Source of the DNA: Helicobacter colisuis
GTDB lineage: Bacteria > Campylobacterota > Campylobacteria > Campylobacterales > Helicobacteraceae
DNA: 64,000 nt
Direction of reading: 5' to 3'
Assembly: GCF_023646285.1 (NCBI RefSeq)
Contig: NZ_JAMOKX010000006.1
Span: 51,007 to 115,006, forward strand
Numbering within the stretch: position 1 is the stretch's first letter; every line of letters starts with the position of its first letter. Below, in pieces: positions 1 through 11,652 of this stretch. Position numbers and translations under genes: made by a program. The notes below the pieces were generated by a model that saw nothing but the letters and a program-made list of their open reading frames with translations, searched no databases and was not told where the DNA came from.

Positions 1-48
1 AAACTCTACAAAATTTCCTTAAAACTTAAAAAAATCTTATTTTTAAAA

Positions 49-57
49 TGCTATAAT
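49..57 (+). promoter_or_regulatory. Extended -10 promoter element of hom
   Basis: The bases TGC then TATAAT (52-57) form an extended -10 box about 28 bases before the hom start codon, in a strongly AT-rich stretch. Campylobacterota vegetative promoters usually rely on such a -10 element with only a weak -35. A Shine-Dalgarno-like AAAAAAGG lies just before the ATG. Confidence 0.55.
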
Positions 58-84
58 TCAACTTTATCTAAAAAAGGCACTTTT

Positions 85-1362
85 ATGAAAAAACAATTAA
101 ATATCGGAATCATTGGGCTAGGCGTCGTTGGAAGCAGTGTTGCAAAAATTTTAAAAGAAAATCAAGATCTCATTGCAGCAAGAGCAGGTTGCCAAATTAT
201 CATTAAAAAGGGTGTGGTGAAAAATCTCTCAAAAAGTCGAGAAATCTTTGATTTTCCTATCACAAATGAAGTAGAAAGCATTTTAGAAGATCCTGAAATT
301 GATATTATTGTGGAGTTAGCAGGAGGTGTTCAAGAGCCTTTTGAAATTGCTAAAAAAGCGCTTTATCACTCCAAAGCCTTTATCACTGCCAATAAAGCAA
401 TGCTTGCCTATCACCGCTATGATTTACAAAAAATTGCCGGAGACTTACCAATTGGTTTTGAAGCAAGTGTAGCAGGTGGGATTCCTATTATCAAAGCCTT
501 GCGCGATGGACTTGGTGCTAATCATATCTTAAGTATTTGTGGAATCATCAATGGGACTTGTAATTATATTTTAACACAGATGAAAGAACAGAATCTTAGT
601 TTTGAAGAAGCTTTAAAAGAAGCTCAAGAGCTTGGCTATGCAGAGAGTGATCCTAGTTTTGATATTGGTGGTTATGATGCCGCACACAAACTTTTGATTC
701 TAGCAAGTATTGCTTATGGAATTGATGCTAAGCCTGAAGATATTTTAATTGAAGGAATCACACAAATCACACAAGAAGACATAGATTTTGCAAAAGAATT
801 TGGATACAACCTTAAGCTTTTAGGAATCGCTAAAAAGGACAAAGAAAGTGTGGAACTTAGAATCCACCCTACTTTATTGCCACAAAATGCGATGATTGGT
901 AAAGTTGATGGAGTGATGAATGCTATTAGTGTGGTAGGTGATAATGTAGGCGAAACACTCTTTTATGGCGCAGGTGCAGGGGGAAATGCAACTGCAAGCG
1001 CTGTTATTTCAGATATTATTGAAATTGCTCGCACCAAAAGCTCTCCAATGCTTGGTTTTAAATCCTCCATTGAAAAAAATCTCACACTCAAGCCCATAGC
1101 GGAGATTCAAAGTGCCTATTATTTACGAATTATTGTCCTTGATAAACCTGGAGTTTTGGCTCAAATTACAACGATTCTAGGGCAACAAGAAATCTCTATT
1201 GATACTTTCTTACAACGCAAGGCTAAAAATAAGAATCATTCTACCTTATTGCTTTCTACTCACACTTGTCTTGAATCAAAGATTCAAATTGCCATAGAAA
1301 AAATCAATAACCTAGAAATCACACAGGAAAAACCTGTAATGATACGGATTGAGAAAAACTAA
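85..1362 (+). CDS. hom: Homoserine dehydrogenase
   Basis: NAD(P)-dependent reduction of aspartate semialdehyde to homoserine, the branch point to threonine and methionine; cytosolic. The 425-residue protein has the usual single-function architecture. An N-terminal Rossmann fold carries the nucleotide motif [10 protein letters not shown] at about residues 11-20. The catalytic domain shows [18 protein letters not shown] and a [19 protein letters not shown] segment near residue 200. A C-terminal ACT domain starts near residue 347 ([18 protein letters not shown]), so feedback control by threonine is plausible. The stop codon shares one base with the next ATG (TAATG), so the following gene is probably translationally coupled. 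An extended -10 promoter lies just upstream. Confidence 0.96.
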   Translation: MKKQLNIGIIGLGVVGSSVAKILKENQDLIAARAGCQIIIKKGVVKNLSKSREIFDFPITNEVESILEDPEIDIIVELAGGVQEPFEIAKKALYHSKAFITANKAMLAYHRYDLQKIAGDLPIGFEASVAGGIPIIKALRDGLGANHILSICGIINGTCNYILTQMKEQNLSFEEALKEAQELGYAESDPSFDIGGYDAAHKLLILASIAYGIDAKPEDILIEGITQITQEDIDFAKEFGYNLKLLGIAKKDKESVELRIHPTLLPQNAMIGKVDGVMNAISVVGDNVGETLFYGAGAGGNATASAVISDIIEIARTKSSPMLGFKSSIEKNLTLKPIAEIQSAYYLRIIVLDKPGVLAQITTILGQQEISIDTFLQRKAKNKNHSTLLLSTHTCLESKIQIAIEKINNLEITQEKPVMIRIEKN

Positions 1363-1718
1363 TGAATACCACTCAAAAGGGAAAAGAAGCCGAATCTTTT
1401 GCCTGTGAGTATCTCAAAAATCAAAACTTTGAAATCTTAAAACAAAACTTTTTCACATCCTTTGGGGAAATTGACATTATTGCTAAAAAAGAGGGGGTTT
1501 TATACTTTATTGAAGTTAAAAGTGGAATTGGTTTTGAACCTGTATTTAATATCACCAAAACTAAACTAACGCGTTTAATTAAAAGTATTGAAGTGTATTT
1601 AAAAGCAGAAAAAAATAAAGATTCTTATTGCCTTAGTGCAATTATTCTCTCTAAGGAAACTGCAAAAGATTCTGCTTTTAAAATCCAATGGATTGAAAAT
1701 TTAACACTTTTTCTCTAG
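1362..1718 (+). CDS. YraN / UPF0102 family nuclease-fold protein
   Basis: A 118-residue protein of the UPF0102 (YraN) family, a small Holliday-junction-resolvase-like fold of unsettled function. The family signature is visible: an N-terminal GKEAE...A-YL segment, the GEIDIIAKK strand near residue 36 and YFIEVKS near residue 50. Together these give the D...E-x-K pattern of PD-(D/E)xK nucleases. Its start overlaps the hom stop codon (TAATG) and its end overlaps the convergent queF gene by four bases. Family assignment is secure; a biochemical role is not. Confidence 0.85.
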   Translation: MNTTQKGKEAESFACEYLKNQNFEILKQNFFTSFGEIDIIAKKEGVLYFIEVKSGIGFEPVFNITKTKLTRLIKSIEVYLKAEKNKDSYCLSAIILSKETAKDSAFKIQWIENLTLFL

Positions 1719-2182
1719 CGATTATCAATTTTTTCTGGATATAAATCGTGGTTTAAAAGCCTAAATTCTGCCATTTCTGCATATTTGGTATTAGGGATTC
1801 CATAATTCACATAAGGATCTATGCTAATCCCCCCTCTTGGTGTAAATTTTCCCCAAACCTCAATATATTTTGGCTCCATAAGCTCTACTAAATCATCTAA
1901 AATCACATTCACACAATCTTCGTGAAAACCTCCGTGATTCCTAAAACTAAAAAGATAAAGTTTTAATGATTTTGATTCCACCATTTTAAGATTAGGAATA
2001 TAAGAAATATAAATCGTAGCAAAATCTGGCTGTCCTGTAATAGGGCAAAGACTTGTAAATTCAGGGCAATTAAATTTTACAAAATAATCGCGTTTAGAAT
2101 GTTTATTTTCAAAAGTCTCTAACACTTCTTTATTGTATTGAAAAACATAATCTGTTTGTTTTCCTAATTGTTTTAATTCCAT
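1715..2182 (-). CDS. queF: NADPH-dependent 7-cyano-7-deazaguanine reductase
   Basis: Reduces preQ0 to preQ1 in queuosine biosynthesis. About 155 residues, the short unimodular QueF type. The catalytic Cys46 lies in [10 protein letters not shown], followed by Asp53. The QueF signature ESKSLK sits at about residues 69-74, and HED near 87-89 is the substrate-binding region. I place the start at the ATG at 2182 because GGAAGG lies seven bases before it; an in-frame TTG two codons earlier is less likely. The gene follows gltS on the same strand, with about 95 bases of AT-rich sequence between. No preQ1 riboswitch was recognised there. QueH, a later enzyme of the pathway, is encoded at 12970-14079. 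Confidence 0.94.
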   Translation of the reverse strand: MELKQLGKQTDYVFQYNKEVLETFENKHSKRDYFVKFNCPEFTSLCPITGQPDFATIYISYIPNLKMVESKSLKLYLFSFRNHGGFHEDCVNVILDDLVELMEPKYIEVWGKFTPRGGISIDPYVNYGIPNTKYAEMAEFRLLNHDLYPEKIDNR

Positions 2183-2276
2183 AAGCAACCTTCCAAATTT
2201 TACAGAATCTTTATTTATTTCATATATTTTAATTTAACTTTACAAAGCTACCCAAAAAATGGATAACTTCTAAAAA

Positions 2277-3485
2277 TTAAAAAAATGGAAATTTTAGTGT
2301 TCCACTAATTACAAATGCATTAATCAAATCAATAAAAAATGCTCCTACTAAAGGAACGATGATAAATGCCATATGGCTTGGTCCATAGTGTTGAGTAACT
2401 GTTTGCATATTTACCATTGCTGTTGGAGTTGCACCTAATCCAAAGCCACAATGTCCAGCTGCTAAAACAGCTGCATCATAATCTTTACCACAATATCTAA
2501 AAGTAATAAAAACCGCATAAAATACCATAATGACTACTTGAATAAGTAAAATTACTAACATTGGCAATGCCAAAGAAACAAGTTCCATAAGATTAATTGT
2601 TATTAAAGCAAATGCAAGGAATAAAGAAAGTGAAACATTTCCAAGCACTGCTACTTCTCTATCAAAAACTTGATGAATCTTAGTAGCTTGTAAAACATTT
2701 CGCAAAACTGCCCCTACAAGCAAACACCAAACAAAAGTTGGTAAAGTAAAAGAACTTCCTTGAAAGAATTTTGCCACCATTGTTCCTATAAGCAATGAAA
2801 TTGCAATCAATGCTAGTGATTCAACAAAGGAAGTCGCTGTGATTAAGCGTTCTTTTCCAGGCTTTTCAAAAGCAATTTCTATTTCATCTTGTGAATGTTC
2901 ATTAGGAAGTTTTAAATTGTATCTTTTTACCAAATAATGTGCCACAGGACCACCGATAATTCCACCTGCAATTAATCCAAAAGTCGCACAAGCCATCGCT
3001 ACTTCTAAAGCAGCTGTGAAATTATAAGGTGAATTTTTAAATACCTCTGCCCAAGCAGCACCTGTCCCATGCCCACCACTCATTGTAATAGAACCGCCTA
3101 AAAGTCCTATAAGTGGATTAACACCCATAATTTTAGCCACTATAATTCCAGCAATGTTTTGTAAAATCAAAAGTCCTGCTACGATAAATAAAAATCCAAA
3201 AAGAATCTTTCCACCCTTTTTAAAAGAAGCAAAATCTGCACTTAATCCAATACTTGCATAAAAAGCTAACATTAAAGGATCTTTTAGAGAATTATCAAAT
3301 TGAAATTTAATTCCACCATATTTTAAAAGAAAGAAAATAGCAATTGCAACGATAATTCCCCCTACAACAGGTTCAGGAATATTATAATCTTGCAAAAATT
3401 TACTCCGCGAAATAATCCATCTTCCAAGTAACAATACTGCTACTAATGCCACCAAAGTCGCATAAAAATTCAATGAAATTTCCAT
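2277..3485 (-). CDS. gltS: Sodium/glutamate symporter
   Basis: Inner-membrane Na+-coupled glutamate uptake carrier of the GltS family. The 402 residues match the family length and contain about ten to twelve hydrophobic segments in two inverted halves. The two re-entrant glycine-rich loops typical of GltS are visible: SGGHGTGAAWAE near residue 137 and GHCGFGLGATPTA near residue 345. A charged central loop (about 190-215) separates the halves. The start ATG opens with a short tail and then a membrane helix. Its neighbours (bioA upstream, queF downstream) are functionally unrelated, so it may be its own unit. Confidence 0.93.
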   Translation of the reverse strand: MEISLNFYATLVALVAVLLLGRWIISRSKFLQDYNIPEPVVGGIIVAIAIFFLLKYGGIKFQFDNSLKDPLMLAFYASIGLSADFASFKKGGKILFGFLFIVAGLLILQNIAGIIVAKIMGVNPLIGLLGGSITMSGGHGTGAAWAEVFKNSPYNFTAALEVAMACATFGLIAGGIIGGPVAHYLVKRYNLKLPNEHSQDEIEIAFEKPGKERLITATSFVESLALIAISLLIGTMVAKFFQGSSFTLPTFVWCLLVGAVLRNVLQATKIHQVFDREVAVLGNVSLSLFLAFALITINLMELVSLALPMLVILLIQVVIMVFYAVFITFRYCGKDYDAAVLAAGHCGFGLGATPTAMVNMQTVTQHYGPSHMAFIIVPLVGAFFIDLINAFVISGTLKFPFF

Positions 3486-3573
3486 GATAAACCTTATTTG
3501 TATAAAATTAGTTAAACATTTTAATTAAAATAATATTATGCTTTTATAAATTTAAAAAATAATATTTTTAAAA

Positions 3574-4866
3574 TTAATTTTTTAGATTTTTAAAAATATT
3601 TTCCAAACAATCTATAACATAACAAACTTGTTCTTTTGTAATAATATAAGGAGGCATAAAATAAATTGTATTCCCTAAAGGTCGTAATAATAAGCCTTTT
3701 TTCAATGCCAAATTAAAAATTTCCAAACCCTTTCTTTGCCCCTCAAAGCCTACTAAATCAAAGGCAAAAACCATACCACAATGCCTTAAATTTTTTACAA
3801 AAGCAAAGGATTCTAAAATTTGCATTTTTTCCCAAATAAATTGTGAGAGAATCTTATTTTTTGTGATAACATTTTCTTTTTCAAAAAGATCCAATACAGC
3901 ATTTGCACAAGCACAAGCAAGGGGATTACCCGTATAAGAATGGGAATGCAAAAAAGACTTATTTTCTTCATAAGGAGCATAAAAAAGCTCATAAATTTCA
4001 TTTGTTGTTACTACCACTGACAATGGTAAATATCCTCCAGTAATGCCTTTACTTAAACATAAAAAATCTGGCACCACATCACATTGTTCATAAGCAAACA
4101 TACTTCCACTTCGTCCAAAACCAACTGCAATCTCATCAAAAATCACATAAATACCATTTTCTTGACATAATGTAATCGCCTCTTTGATAAATTTACTAGA
4201 ATACATATTCATATTCCCTGCACATTGAATCAAAGGTTCTAACACAAAAGCTACAATTTCATCTTTTTTATCTGTTAAAACTTCTTTTAATTCTTTTAAA
4301 GATTCTTCATAATCTTCTCCAACAGGAGCTTTAATCTTTAGAGTTTGAAGTAAAATTGGCTGATAAACTTCTGTATAAATCCCAACATCTCCTATGCTTA
4401 AAGCACCAATAGTTTCGCCGTGATAGGCATTTTGCAAACATAAAAATTTATTTTTTGTTTTACCTTTAATCGCTTGAGCGTGAAATGCCATTTTTAAGGC
4501 TACTTCAATCGCACTAGAACCATTATCTGCATAAAAACATTTATTTAATTTAGAATCTAAAAGTTTAACCAAACGATTTGATAAATCTATAATAGGCTTA
4601 TGCGTAAATCCAGCAAAAATAATATGTTCTAATTTTTCTAATTGTTCTTTTAATTTTTGATTAATATAAGGATTGCAATGTCCAAAAAGATTAACCCACC
4701 AACTTGAAATGCAATCTAAATATTGATTACCATCAAAATCATATAAATATACGCCTTTTGCAGATTGAATAGGGATTAGGGGAATGTTTTTTTCATGATC
4801 TTGCATTTGTGTGCAAGGATGCCAAATGTGTTTTAAATCTTGTTGTATGAGTGTTTGAGAATCCAT
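3574..4866 (-). CDS. bioA: Adenosylmethionine-8-amino-7-oxononanoate aminotransferase
   Basis: PLP enzyme that turns KAPA into DAPA in biotin synthesis, using S-adenosylmethionine as amino donor. The 430 residues are full length. Recognisable pieces are HPCTQM near residue 17, the WWVNLFGH substrate-pocket motif near 57, [15 protein letters not shown], a [14 protein letters not shown]-phosphate region near 245 and [13 protein letters not shown] holding the Schiff-base lysine near 273. The gene stands apart from bioCGF (23.9-26.4 kb) and bioD (28.2 kb). The 72-base leader separating it from the upstream gene can form two alternative hairpins that would mask its ribosome-binding site. Confidence 0.95.
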   Translation of the reverse strand: MDSQTLIQQDLKHIWHPCTQMQDHEKNIPLIPIQSAKGVYLYDFDGNQYLDCISSWWVNLFGHCNPYINQKLKEQLEKLEHIIFAGFTHKPIIDLSNRLVKLLDSKLNKCFYADNGSSAIEVALKMAFHAQAIKGKTKNKFLCLQNAYHGETIGALSIGDVGIYTEVYQPILLQTLKIKAPVGEDYEESLKELKEVLTDKKDEIVAFVLEPLIQCAGNMNMYSSKFIKEAITLCQENGIYVIFDEIAVGFGRSGSMFAYEQCDVVPDFLCLSKGITGGYLPLSVVVTTNEIYELFYAPYEENKSFLHSHSYTGNPLACACANAVLDLFEKENVITKNKILSQFIWEKMQILESFAFVKNLRHCGMVFAFDLVGFEGQRKGLEIFNLALKKGLLLRPLGNTIYFMPPYIITKEQVCYVIDCLENIFKNLKN

Positions 4867-4915
4867 AAAATACCTTTAAAAATTTTTGGTATTTTACCGC
4901 AAATTTTAAAGGTAT
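4867..4915 (-). promoter_or_regulatory. bioA leader with two mutually exclusive inverted repeats
   Basis: Bases 4870-4881 and 4904-4915 are a perfect 12-base inverted repeat. Bases 4867-4874 and 4888-4895 (AAAATACC / GGTATTTT) form a second one that shares the segment next to bioA. The shared segment contains the AAAGG that serves as ribosome-binding site of bioA, so either pairing would hide it. The structure is seen in the sequence; a regulatory role is inference, and AT-richness makes chance pairings more likely than usual. Confidence 0.35.
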
Positions 4916-4938
4916 AAAAAATTTGAAGTTATTAAAAA

Positions 4939-5340
4939 TTAATACGCCCTAGGCATACAATTCCATTCAATCTCTTTTGCAGTGAGTTGCCCATCTTTTG
5001 GTAACCCTGTTGCAGGATTGATTGCTTGAGCATTATTAGCACTATAAGCATTATATCCACCATAAGGCACTGCTTCTACTTTAACATATTTACCTGGAGT
5101 TAAATCCTTAAAACTTCCATAGATATCTTGTCCAAATGGACCGCAATCATCACCCTTAATTTCTGTGTAAGGTAAAACTTTAATCACTAATTGTCCACTT
5201 GGTCCTGCTAAAGTAATAGTTTTATTTTTATCATCTACAGCTGAAATTTGTCCTTGCACATCAAAGTCAAAATCTGCCATTGCTGAAGTTGAAAATAATG
5301 CTGCTAAAGCTAAAGTTCCAAATAATTTTAAAGTTTTCAT
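4939..5340 (-). CDS. Small secreted DUF5666-like protein
   Basis: A 133-residue protein with a clean signal peptide (residues 1-22, cleavage after AMA). The mature part is rich in beta-strand-like repeats: a segment QGQISAVDDKNKTITLAG, then IKVLPYTEIKGDD, then a YVKVEAVPYGGY stretch. This resembles the small OB-like DUF5666 domain of exported proteins. Two cysteines (in DDCGPFG and WNCMPRAY) could form a periplasmic disulfide. Function unknown. A good ribosome-binding site (AAAAGGAAC) and a TATAAT box about 65 bases upstream suggest it is well expressed from its own promoter. Domain assignment is from memory of the pattern and is moderate. Confidence 0.75.
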   Translation of the reverse strand: MKTLKLFGTLALAALFSTSAMADFDFDVQGQISAVDDKNKTITLAGPSGQLVIKVLPYTEIKGDDCGPFGQDIYGSFKDLTPGKYVKVEAVPYGGYNAYSANNAQAINPATGLPKDGQLTAKEIEWNCMPRAY

Positions 5341-5404
5341 TTTTGTTCCTTTTAAAAATGAGTTTTAAATTTTAGATTCAAGTTTCCTTTCATCTGTAAG
5401 TGAA

Positions 5405-5410
5405 ATTATA
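5405..5410 (-). promoter_or_regulatory. -10 promoter box of the secreted DUF5666-like gene
   Basis: On the minus strand the sequence TTTTATAATTTC contains a perfect TATAAT, leaving an untranslated leader of roughly 60 bases before the ATG at 5340. No convincing -35 box is visible, as is usual in this group. The remainder of 5341-5505 is AT-rich and shows nothing else I can name. Confidence 0.45.
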
Positions 5411-5505
5411 AAATTCATTTATCAAGAAAATGTGAAGATATTGCCAAATTTATATGAAGAGTTAAAATTAAAAAATAAATCTAATTATCAAAGAAAAACA
5501 AAAAA

Positions 5506-6153
5506 TTAAAGAATTTTTTGCTCTTTTCTTTGAAATAAGCGAATAATATTAGGTATATGTTTATAAAAAATAATAAACATAATCAAAATAAGAGGTGCGT
5601 GTGTGTGAATATGTGGAATTTCTGGATGCAAAACAAAAGACATTATTCCAACAAATAAAACACCAATTAAAGAGGCTAAAGAAGAGATTTTTAGAATCTT
5701 TCCAACTAATCCCCAAACAACTAAACCTAAAATCGCTTCAATGGGTAAAAATACTGCAACAACGCCCACTCCTGTAGCTACTCCCTTACCTCCTTCAAAC
5801 TTTAAAAAAGGACTAAAACAATGCCCAACTACTGCCAAAAAGGCTATCATCCATTGAGCTTCATAAGTAAGGTTAAAAAACTTTGCTATTAAAATAACTA
5901 AAGCTCCTTTTAGAGCATCACTTATCATTGTTAAAATCGCTACTTTTTTTGCAATTTTTGGATTTATTTCTTTTAAAGTTCTCAAAACATTTGTTGCACC
6001 AATACTGCCACTTCCAGTTTCTCGGATATTAACACCACCAAAAATTTTACCATAAATTAATCCAAAGGGGATTCCACCGACTAAATAAGCTAACAAATAA
6101 AAAAATCCATTAAGACTTGTAAAAAAATCAATTATTCCTGCTATTATCACCAT
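5506..6153 (-). CDS. plsY: Glycerol-3-phosphate acyltransferase PlsY
   Basis: Inner-membrane enzyme that transfers an acyl group from acyl-phosphate to glycerol-3-phosphate, the first step of phospholipid synthesis. The 215 residues show about five to seven membrane helices and the three family motifs. Motif 1 is SGSIGATNVLRT (about 42-53), motif 2 is KFEGGKGVATG (about 117-127), and motif 3 is near the C-terminal loop before the last helix (PEIPHIHTH region, then KHIPNIIRL). The gene follows gyrB with eight bases between, so it is likely co-transcribed with the replication genes. Confidence 0.94.
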   Translation of the reverse strand: MVIIAGIIDFFTSLNGFFYLLAYLVGGIPFGLIYGKIFGGVNIRETGSGSIGATNVLRTLKEINPKIAKKVAILTMISDALKGALVILIAKFFNLTYEAQWMIAFLAVVGHCFSPFLKFEGGKGVATGVGVVAVFLPIEAILGLVVWGLVGKILKISSLASLIGVLFVGIMSFVLHPEIPHIHTHAPLILIMFIIFYKHIPNIIRLFQRKEQKIL

Positions 6154-6161
6154 TTTAAACC

Positions 6162-8495
<2,334 letters not shown>

Positions 8496-8505
8496 TTATA
8501 AAAAT

Positions 8506-9573
8506 TTAAAGAATAATTGGCATCACGACTGTGGAGAAATTTTCACTTTTTAAAATAAAAGGTGCATTTTTTCCATTTAGTCCCCAGATAAAATCTGTTG
8601 TTTCAACTTGACTTAAAAAGTCTAAAACATGTCGTGAATTGATTCCTATTTCAATTTCCTCTGTGATAGGTAAATCTATTTCAATTTGTGTTTGTGCTTC
8701 AGAATTATCTTGACTTAAAGATTCAAATAGAATCTCACTAGGTCTAAAAGTAATTTTAACATCATTAGTAACAGAATTGATAACTTTGATTCCTTCAATA
8801 ATTTTTGTTTTTGGAATAGTTAGTTTAGTTTGAATCTCTTTTGGTAAAATTTTCTCATAATCTGGGAATTTTCCATTAATAAGATGAGAGAAAAAGACAT
8901 AATTTTGAGATTTAATGACAACATTTTTTTCATTATAGAAAAGTTCAATATGATCAAAAAACAATCTTTGAATTTCCGTAATTGCTTTTTTGGGAAAAAT
9001 TAGGGCAAGATTATTTCCTGATGGATTCTCAAATTTAACCATTGCAAGGCGTTTAGTATCTGTTGCAACAAAGTTATAAGAATATTCTTTAATATCTAAT
9101 AATGCACCATTAAGTTCTCGTTTTTGATTATTTGTATCAATAACAGGAAATATTTTTTTCATTGAATTAATGAGTTCTAAGGAATTAATTTCTAGTTTAG
9201 GCAGAGTTTCATATTCTGGAAAACTAGGAAATTCTTGTGCATTAAACATTGGAAGTTTAAAAGAGCTTTTATTTTGTTTAATATGGAGATTTTCATTATT
9301 TGTGTAAAGATTAATCTCACCTTCTTTTAATCTTTTAATAATGTCTAGAATTTGTTTTCCATTGACTGTGGCGATTCCTTGTTCATTAATTGTTAGAGAA
9401 TTTGTAGTTGAACATAATCCCATTTCAAAATCAGTTGCTTTGCAGATTAATTGATTTTCTTTTGTTTCTAAATAGATATGAGAAGTGATTTGACTAGAAT
9501 CTTTTTTATCTAAGAAAGGTTGTAGAGCAGTAAAGATATTATCTAAGACACTATTTTGAATGATGATGTTCAT
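8506..9573 (-). CDS. dnaN: DNA polymerase III sliding clamp (beta subunit)
   Basis: Ring-shaped processivity factor of the replicative polymerase. The 355 residues cover the three repeated clamp domains. The first ends near ELNGALLDIKE; the second contains ATDTKRLAMVKFENPSG (about 160-180); the third carries the hydrophobic ligand pocket and ends in the typical C-terminus FSTVVMPIIL, a close match to the VMPMRL ending of the family. It is transcribed leftwards between dnaA and gyrB, the common order around bacterial origins. Confidence 0.97.
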   Translation of the reverse strand: MNIIIQNSVLDNIFTALQPFLDKKDSSQITSHIYLETKENQLICKATDFEMGLCSTTNSLTINEQGIATVNGKQILDIIKRLKEGEINLYTNNENLHIKQNKSSFKLPMFNAQEFPSFPEYETLPKLEINSLELINSMKKIFPVIDTNNQKRELNGALLDIKEYSYNFVATDTKRLAMVKFENPSGNNLALIFPKKAITEIQRLFFDHIELFYNEKNVVIKSQNYVFFSHLINGKFPDYEKILPKEIQTKLTIPKTKIIEGIKVINSVTNDVKITFRPSEILFESLSQDNSEAQTQIEIDLPITEEIEIGINSRHVLDFLSQVETTDFIWGLNGKNAPFILKSENFSTVVMPIIL

Positions 9574-9671
9574 AAAATCTCCTTTTAATATAAATAAAAT
9601 TTAGAAGTATTAGTAGAGAGATTGAAAAGTTGAATAACTACTAAAAATTCCTAAATTATCGTTGTTTTTGA

Positions 9672-9710
9672 TGTGAATATTGAGTGCATTTATTTTCACA
9701 TAATTTCACA
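9672..9710. promoter_or_regulatory. Weak DnaA-box-like sites between dnaA and dnaN
   Basis: The 166-base dnaN-dnaA gap holds three imperfect matches to the box TTATTCACA. They are TGTGAATAT on the minus sense (9672-9680), ATTTTCACA (9692-9700) and AATTTCACA (9702-9710). Each differs from the box by one or two bases. In H. pylori DnaA boxes flank dnaA on both sides (a bipartite origin), so these may be the second half; evidence from sequence alone is weak. Confidence 0.35.
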
Positions 9711-9739
9711 ATTTTATCAAAACTTTGTTTTAAAATAGA

Positions 9740-11032
9740 TTATTTGATTTTGTTTTTTAGCTCTTCAATGATGGTTTTGAAGTTTGGATTCTTGTTGATT
9801 TCTTCTTGGATACTTTTCATTGCTTTACTAACAGTGCTGTGATCTTTCATATCAAAATAATCTGCTAAAGAAAGCATAGAATTTGGAGTAAGTGTGCGTG
9901 CTAAATAGATAACGATTTTTCTAGCTGTTACGATATTTTTGGAGCGACTTTTACTGCGAATTTCTGAAGGTTTGATATTGTAGTATTTTGCGACATTTTC
10001 TATGATTCTATCCATATTAATATTTTCTTTTGATTCTTTAATATATTCTTTGAGAATATCTCTTACAAAATCAATGGTTATTTCTTGAATATTTGTTACA
10101 TTAATTGAAAAGTTAAGTTTAACCAAAACCCCTTCAATTTCACGGATATTATCATTAATATTTGCAGCAATAAAGTCAATGATTTTTGGGCTTAGGTGAA
10201 TCCCATCTAATTCACATTTGGCATTAATAATATTGATTTTTGTTTCTAACTCTGGAGGTTGAATGTCTGCTAAAAGCCCTGAAGTGAATCGTGTTTTTAA
10301 TCTCTCTTCTAATCCATTCATATCTTTTGGTGGTCTATCAGAAGTTAGCACAATTTGTTTGTCATTTTTTTTGAGTTCATTAAAGGTGTGAAAAAATTCT
10401 TCTTGGATTTGGTTTTTACCACTTAAAAATTGTATATCATCAATAAGTAAATAATCACAAGCGCGATATTTTTCTCGGAATCTATCCATAGTATTGTTGC
10501 GTATGTGAAGTAAATAATCATTTAAAAATTGTTCACTAGTAGTATAAATTACAGATTTTCCAACATTAGCATTTGCATTTCCAATGGCATTGAGTAAATG
10601 CGTTTTACCTAGTCCAGTGTTACCATAGATCACTAAGGGATTATAAATTGTGCTTTGATTTTGTGCCACAGCTTTTGCGACATTAAAAGCAAAACTATTA
10701 GAATTTCCAACAATAAAAGAATTAAAAGTTAAAGAAGGATTGAGATTAGTGGCATTTTGGATTTTTTTTATATTATTTTTACTTTCTTTTCTTTTATTAG
10801 GATTAAAAACTTCAATAATAATTTCGGGTTTATAACCACTTTGTTTTTCAAAAAGTTGGGCAATTTTACTAGAATATTTTGTTTTAATCCAGCTTGCAAT
10901 GATATTATTTGGGGCATTAAAGATGATTCTATCATCACGAGAATATTTTTCATTGAAATTAAGTTGAGTAATATAATTATCAAATTCAAAAGGCGTAATT
11001 TCTTTTTTTAGTTGTAATAAAACAGGATGCAA
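9740..11032 (-). CDS. dnaA: Chromosomal replication initiator protein DnaA
   Basis: Binds DnaA boxes and opens the origin. The 430 residues hold an N-terminal DnaB/partner interaction domain (about 1-80), a short linker, and an AAA+ domain. The AAA+ domain shows Walker A GNTGLGKTHLLNA near residue 138 and Walker B YLLIDDIQFL near 194, with sensor residues in LKTRFTSGL. The C-terminal DNA-binding domain ends in LADYFDMKDHSTVSKAMKSI, the family signature. It reads leftwards from a 136-base intergenic region that carries strong DnaA boxes, which fits both autoregulation and an origin. Confidence 0.98.
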   Translation of the reverse strand: MHPVLLQLKKEITPFEFDNYITQLNFNEKYSRDDRIIFNAPNNIIASWIKTKYSSKIAQLFEKQSGYKPEIIIEVFNPNKRKESKNNIKKIQNATNLNPSLTFNSFIVGNSNSFAFNVAKAVAQNQSTIYNPLVIYGNTGLGKTHLLNAIGNANANVGKSVIYTTSEQFLNDYLLHIRNNTMDRFREKYRACDYLLIDDIQFLSGKNQIQEEFFHTFNELKKNDKQIVLTSDRPPKDMNGLEERLKTRFTSGLLADIQPPELETKINIINAKCELDGIHLSPKIIDFIAANINDNIREIEGVLVKLNFSINVTNIQEITIDFVRDILKEYIKESKENINMDRIIENVAKYYNIKPSEIRSKSRSKNIVTARKIVIYLARTLTPNSMLSLADYFDMKDHSTVSKAMKSIQEEINKNPNFKTIIEELKNKIK

Positions 11033-11168
11033 ACTAACCTCACTTTTTATTTTTTAATTATTCACATTATGTGAATAGTATGTGAATAATAAATTTTAAT
11101 TAATTTTATCCAAGAATTACTAAAATTTTTATATGATTACATTTTCTTAATTCATTAGAAGGAAAATT
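11033..11168. other. Probable chromosomal origin region (oriC) between dnaA and ruvC
   Basis: Within 32 bases there are three sites. TTATTCACA is at 11058-11066 on the plus strand. TGTGAATAG (one mismatch) is at 11070-11078, and TGTGAATAA at 11081-11089, both in minus orientation. The first two face each other as a near-palindrome around 11059-11077. The next 80 bases up to the ruvC start are almost pure A and T, as expected of an unwinding element. TTATTCACA is the box form described for H. pylori DnaA. The gene context (dnaA, dnaN, gyrB leaving one way, ruvC the other) supports an origin; direct proof needs strand-skew or marker-frequency data. Confidence 0.65.
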
Positions 11169-11651
11169 TTGAATATTTTAGGGATTGATCCAGGAAGTCG
11201 AAATTGCGGGTATGCCATTATTCAAATAAATAAACAATCATTAATTTTATTAGAAGCAGGGTTAATAAAAATTAAAGAAAGAATTTTACAGCACCAAATT
11301 TTAGAATTTGTAGAGGGAATTGATTTGGTTTTAAAAAATCATCAGATTGATTCTGTGGCTATTGAAGATATTTTTTATGCTTATAATCCCAAAACAGTGA
11401 TAAAGTTGGCTCAATTTCGTGGGGCTTTGAGTTTGAAAATTTTACAAGAGTTAGGTAATTTTACAGAATACACACCTTTGCAAGTTAAAAAGGCATTAAC
11501 AGGAAATGGAAAAGCACAAAAAGAACAGGTTGCTTTTATGGTGAAGCGAATTTTAGGAATCAAGGGCGAAATTAAACCTTTAGATATTACTGATGCCATT
11601 GCTATTGCCATAACTCACGCCCAAAGGCTAAAGTTACAACATAAGGAATAA
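11169..11651 (+). CDS. ruvC: Crossover junction endodeoxyribonuclease RuvC
   Basis: Resolves Holliday junctions with RuvAB. The 160-residue protein has the RNase-H-like fold. The first acidic residue is in [13 protein letters not shown] (Asp7), the second in [13 protein letters not shown] (about 65-68), and the last pair is in [12 protein letters not shown] (about 139-142). The start is a TTG at 11169, preceded by AGAAGGA at good spacing. It is the first rightward gene after the origin, and only one base separates its stop from thyX. ruvA lies far away at 47.2 kb. Confidence 0.95.
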   Translation: MNILGIDPGSRNCGYAIIQINKQSLILLEAGLIKIKERILQHQILEFVEGIDLVLKNHQIDSVAIEDIFYAYNPKTVIKLAQFRGALSLKILQELGNFTEYTPLQVKKALTGNGKAQKEQVAFMVKRILGIKGEIKPLDITDAIAIAITHAQRLKLQHKE

Positions 11652-11652
11652 A

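Noticed and set aside
2183..2276. Possible preQ1 riboswitch before queF
   Set aside because: No convincing stem-loop with the A-rich tail of preQ1 riboswitches; the sequence is just AT-rich.
3551..3580. AT-rich inverted repeat at the end of bioA as terminator
   Set aside because: Low-complexity A/T only, no stable GC-containing stem.
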